From Nectonema munidae (taxonomy: Eukaryota > Nematomorpha > Nectonematoida > Nectonematidae), in the NCBI GenBank assembly GCA_030549495.1, contig JAUIRK010000922.1, forward strand, positions 186,001-250,000: DNA of 64,000 bases. Direction: 5' to 3'. Of the stretch, positions 62,702-64,000 are shown piece after piece. Under the pieces are notes generated by a model, which saw only the letters and a program-made list of their open reading frames with translations, was not told where the DNA came from and did no database searches. The position numbers and the translations under genes are program-made. Positions within the stretch are counted from its first letter, which is position 1; every line of letters begins with the position of its first letter.

Positions 62702-64000
62702 GAGAGGCTCACAAACTTTTTAAAAATTTTTGGTGTGGCGATTTCTCTATAATTTTTTAATAACTCGGGGTCTCATTTAAAAAAATCAACATATAAACTA
62801 CTGTACTAAAAAAAATGAAACAATTGTCTGAATAATCCAATCAATGTCAATGGGATCGATGCATCTGTTTTGTCTAAGTTTGGCTCCGTTTTGACAAATT
62901 CAACTCTCATATCATTACTCACTTCGAATCTCTCTTGGGATTTGCCTCCAATGGCAGGTAGCATGGAAAACACTTCCCACACTCATATGTAGTGGTAAAT
63001 CGAATCAGAACTCTTAAAGCCATCTTTGCAACATCAGCATAAGAATGTCCCATTTCAATCGAAAATCGCTTAGACATTTCACAAAAAACATGTTTTGCAC
63101 CTCCTCAAAGCTGTTCTTGAATGAAAAAGTCTTCTGAGGCCAGATTACTAATCAAGATTATAAACGGCTCTTTGATAAATTGATAGTATTTTTCAAATTT
63201 TTGTAGAGAAAATACAGAAAATTTTCTTGGCATGCTACATGGTGTTTTATTGCCTCCAGGACATCTTTATAATGAAAATCTTATTTTTATCAACAAATAT
63301 GTTCTAAAATCGAGCAAAATTTTTCTTGTCTAAGAATGCAATTATTCCAGCTTCATTTTAAAAGCTGACATTTTTTTATTATAATGGAGTACTCGATCTC
63401 TTTTCCTTGAAGCTCAAGGTTAAAGGAATTCATATATTCAAATATGTTCACTAAAAATGATAGAAATATACGAAAATGGACATCAGAAAATTCTACAGGC
63501 ATGTTTAGTTTGCCTTCCAGAAATTGCTGGATTTCTTTCCATAGTATCGCTTGCAAAATTTTTCTTGGCAAGAGTTTTTGAAATTGGTAACAAACAAGAT
63601 TTGAAGAATTTGCTTTAATGAAATACATCCTTTTAATGACTTCATTGAAAACATTTTTCAGCTCATCGGGTATGGTTTTATGGTTCGGCGCATTGGGTAC
63701 CAATTACATCTGGAGATTTTTGCTTGGTCAGATTCCGACTTATACCATATGCTGTAAAAAATGCATCATTTTGTTAAATGTTTCTCTTACATTTGTTCTA
63801 TTGCTGAGTTTTGCAAAATAAAAAATTTTCTACCATGTTCTCGTCATACACTGAAACAAGTTTGCAGCATCCATCGTTTCATCAAGCTGAATTGCAAAAA
63901 AGTTGAAAATCGAATTCATCAATAAAACACGCCTGACATGTCATCAGACATCTCTACTATTAGCCTTTTAACGGTATCGTTTAACAGGAAGATATGTTTC
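62702..64000 (-). mobile_element. hAT transposon (ZBED5/SCAND3-like), cut by window edge
   Basis: Minus-strand blocks in order are FAIQLDETMDAANLFQCMTR (near 63900-63840), then a segment from 63703 to 63353 with MYFIKANSSNLV, KEIQQFLEGKLNMPV, FLVNIFEYMNSFNLELQGKE, and near 63050-62980 the C-terminal block MALRVLIRFTTTYECGK. These match the 'FALQLDExTD', 'LxDIFxxLNxLNLSLQG' and 'LLxFPTTYxCExxF' blocks of this hAT group. Stops and frame changes separate them. AGAGGCTCACAAACTTTTT near 62702 resembles the family's right terminus. The 5' part lies outside the window. Confidence 0.82.

Noticed and set aside
1-64000. CRISPR arrays, rRNA genes, bacterial operons or toxin systems
   Set aside because: No supporting structure on either strand; the window is a eukaryotic gene and repeat landscape.

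Overview
This is a strongly AT-rich, intron-rich, transposon-rich animal nuclear sequence. It carries an arthropod-type chitin synthase, hAT, pogo/Tigger and LINE remnants, and tRNA-derived SINEs. The mix fits an arthropod with an expanded, repeat-laden genome. A caligid-type parasitic copepod is my best guess, but that is inference only. I saw no operons, ribosome binding sites or CRISPR arrays.

The dominant feature is one chitin synthase gene on the minus strand, from a start codon at about 50809 to a stop at 3216. I reconstructed 19 coding exons (about 4.06 kb, about 1,350 codons) over 47.6 kb by matching conserved protein blocks to splice sites and checking reading phase across junctions. 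In protein order it has an N-terminal set of membrane segments (exons 2-8), the glycosyltransferase core with CATMWHE, DGD, EDRW and QRRRW motifs (exons 9-13), a five-helix membrane cluster ending in SWGTRE (exons 13-15), a variable cytoplasmic linker (exons 16-18) and two last membrane helices (exon 19). Exon 6 (23 nt) and the edges of exon 16 are the least secure parts.

Upstream on the same strand is a two-exon gene for a UQCC2-like complex III assembly factor (60892-58705). A possible last exon of an unrecognised plus-strand gene lies at 2231-2418, beyond the 3' end of the chitin synthase.

The rest is introns and intergenic DNA filled with repeats. These include a RNase H-bearing LINE that seems to sit inside a CR1-like LINE (3.9-7.2 kb), a hAT with its own SINE insertion (9.48-11.91 kb), a short hAT with perfect 8-bp target duplications (19.53-20.20 kb), a CR1/Jockey-like LINE (38.7-39.9 kb), a pogo/Tigger copy just upstream of the first coding exon (51.14-53.18 kb) and a hAT cut by the right edge (62.7-64 kb). 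There are also at least two tRNA-derived SINE families, a foldback MITE, and a family of short TTAA-flanked palindromic elements. In three of the latter, each exactly 130 bp, the two arms match each other while the arms differ between copies.
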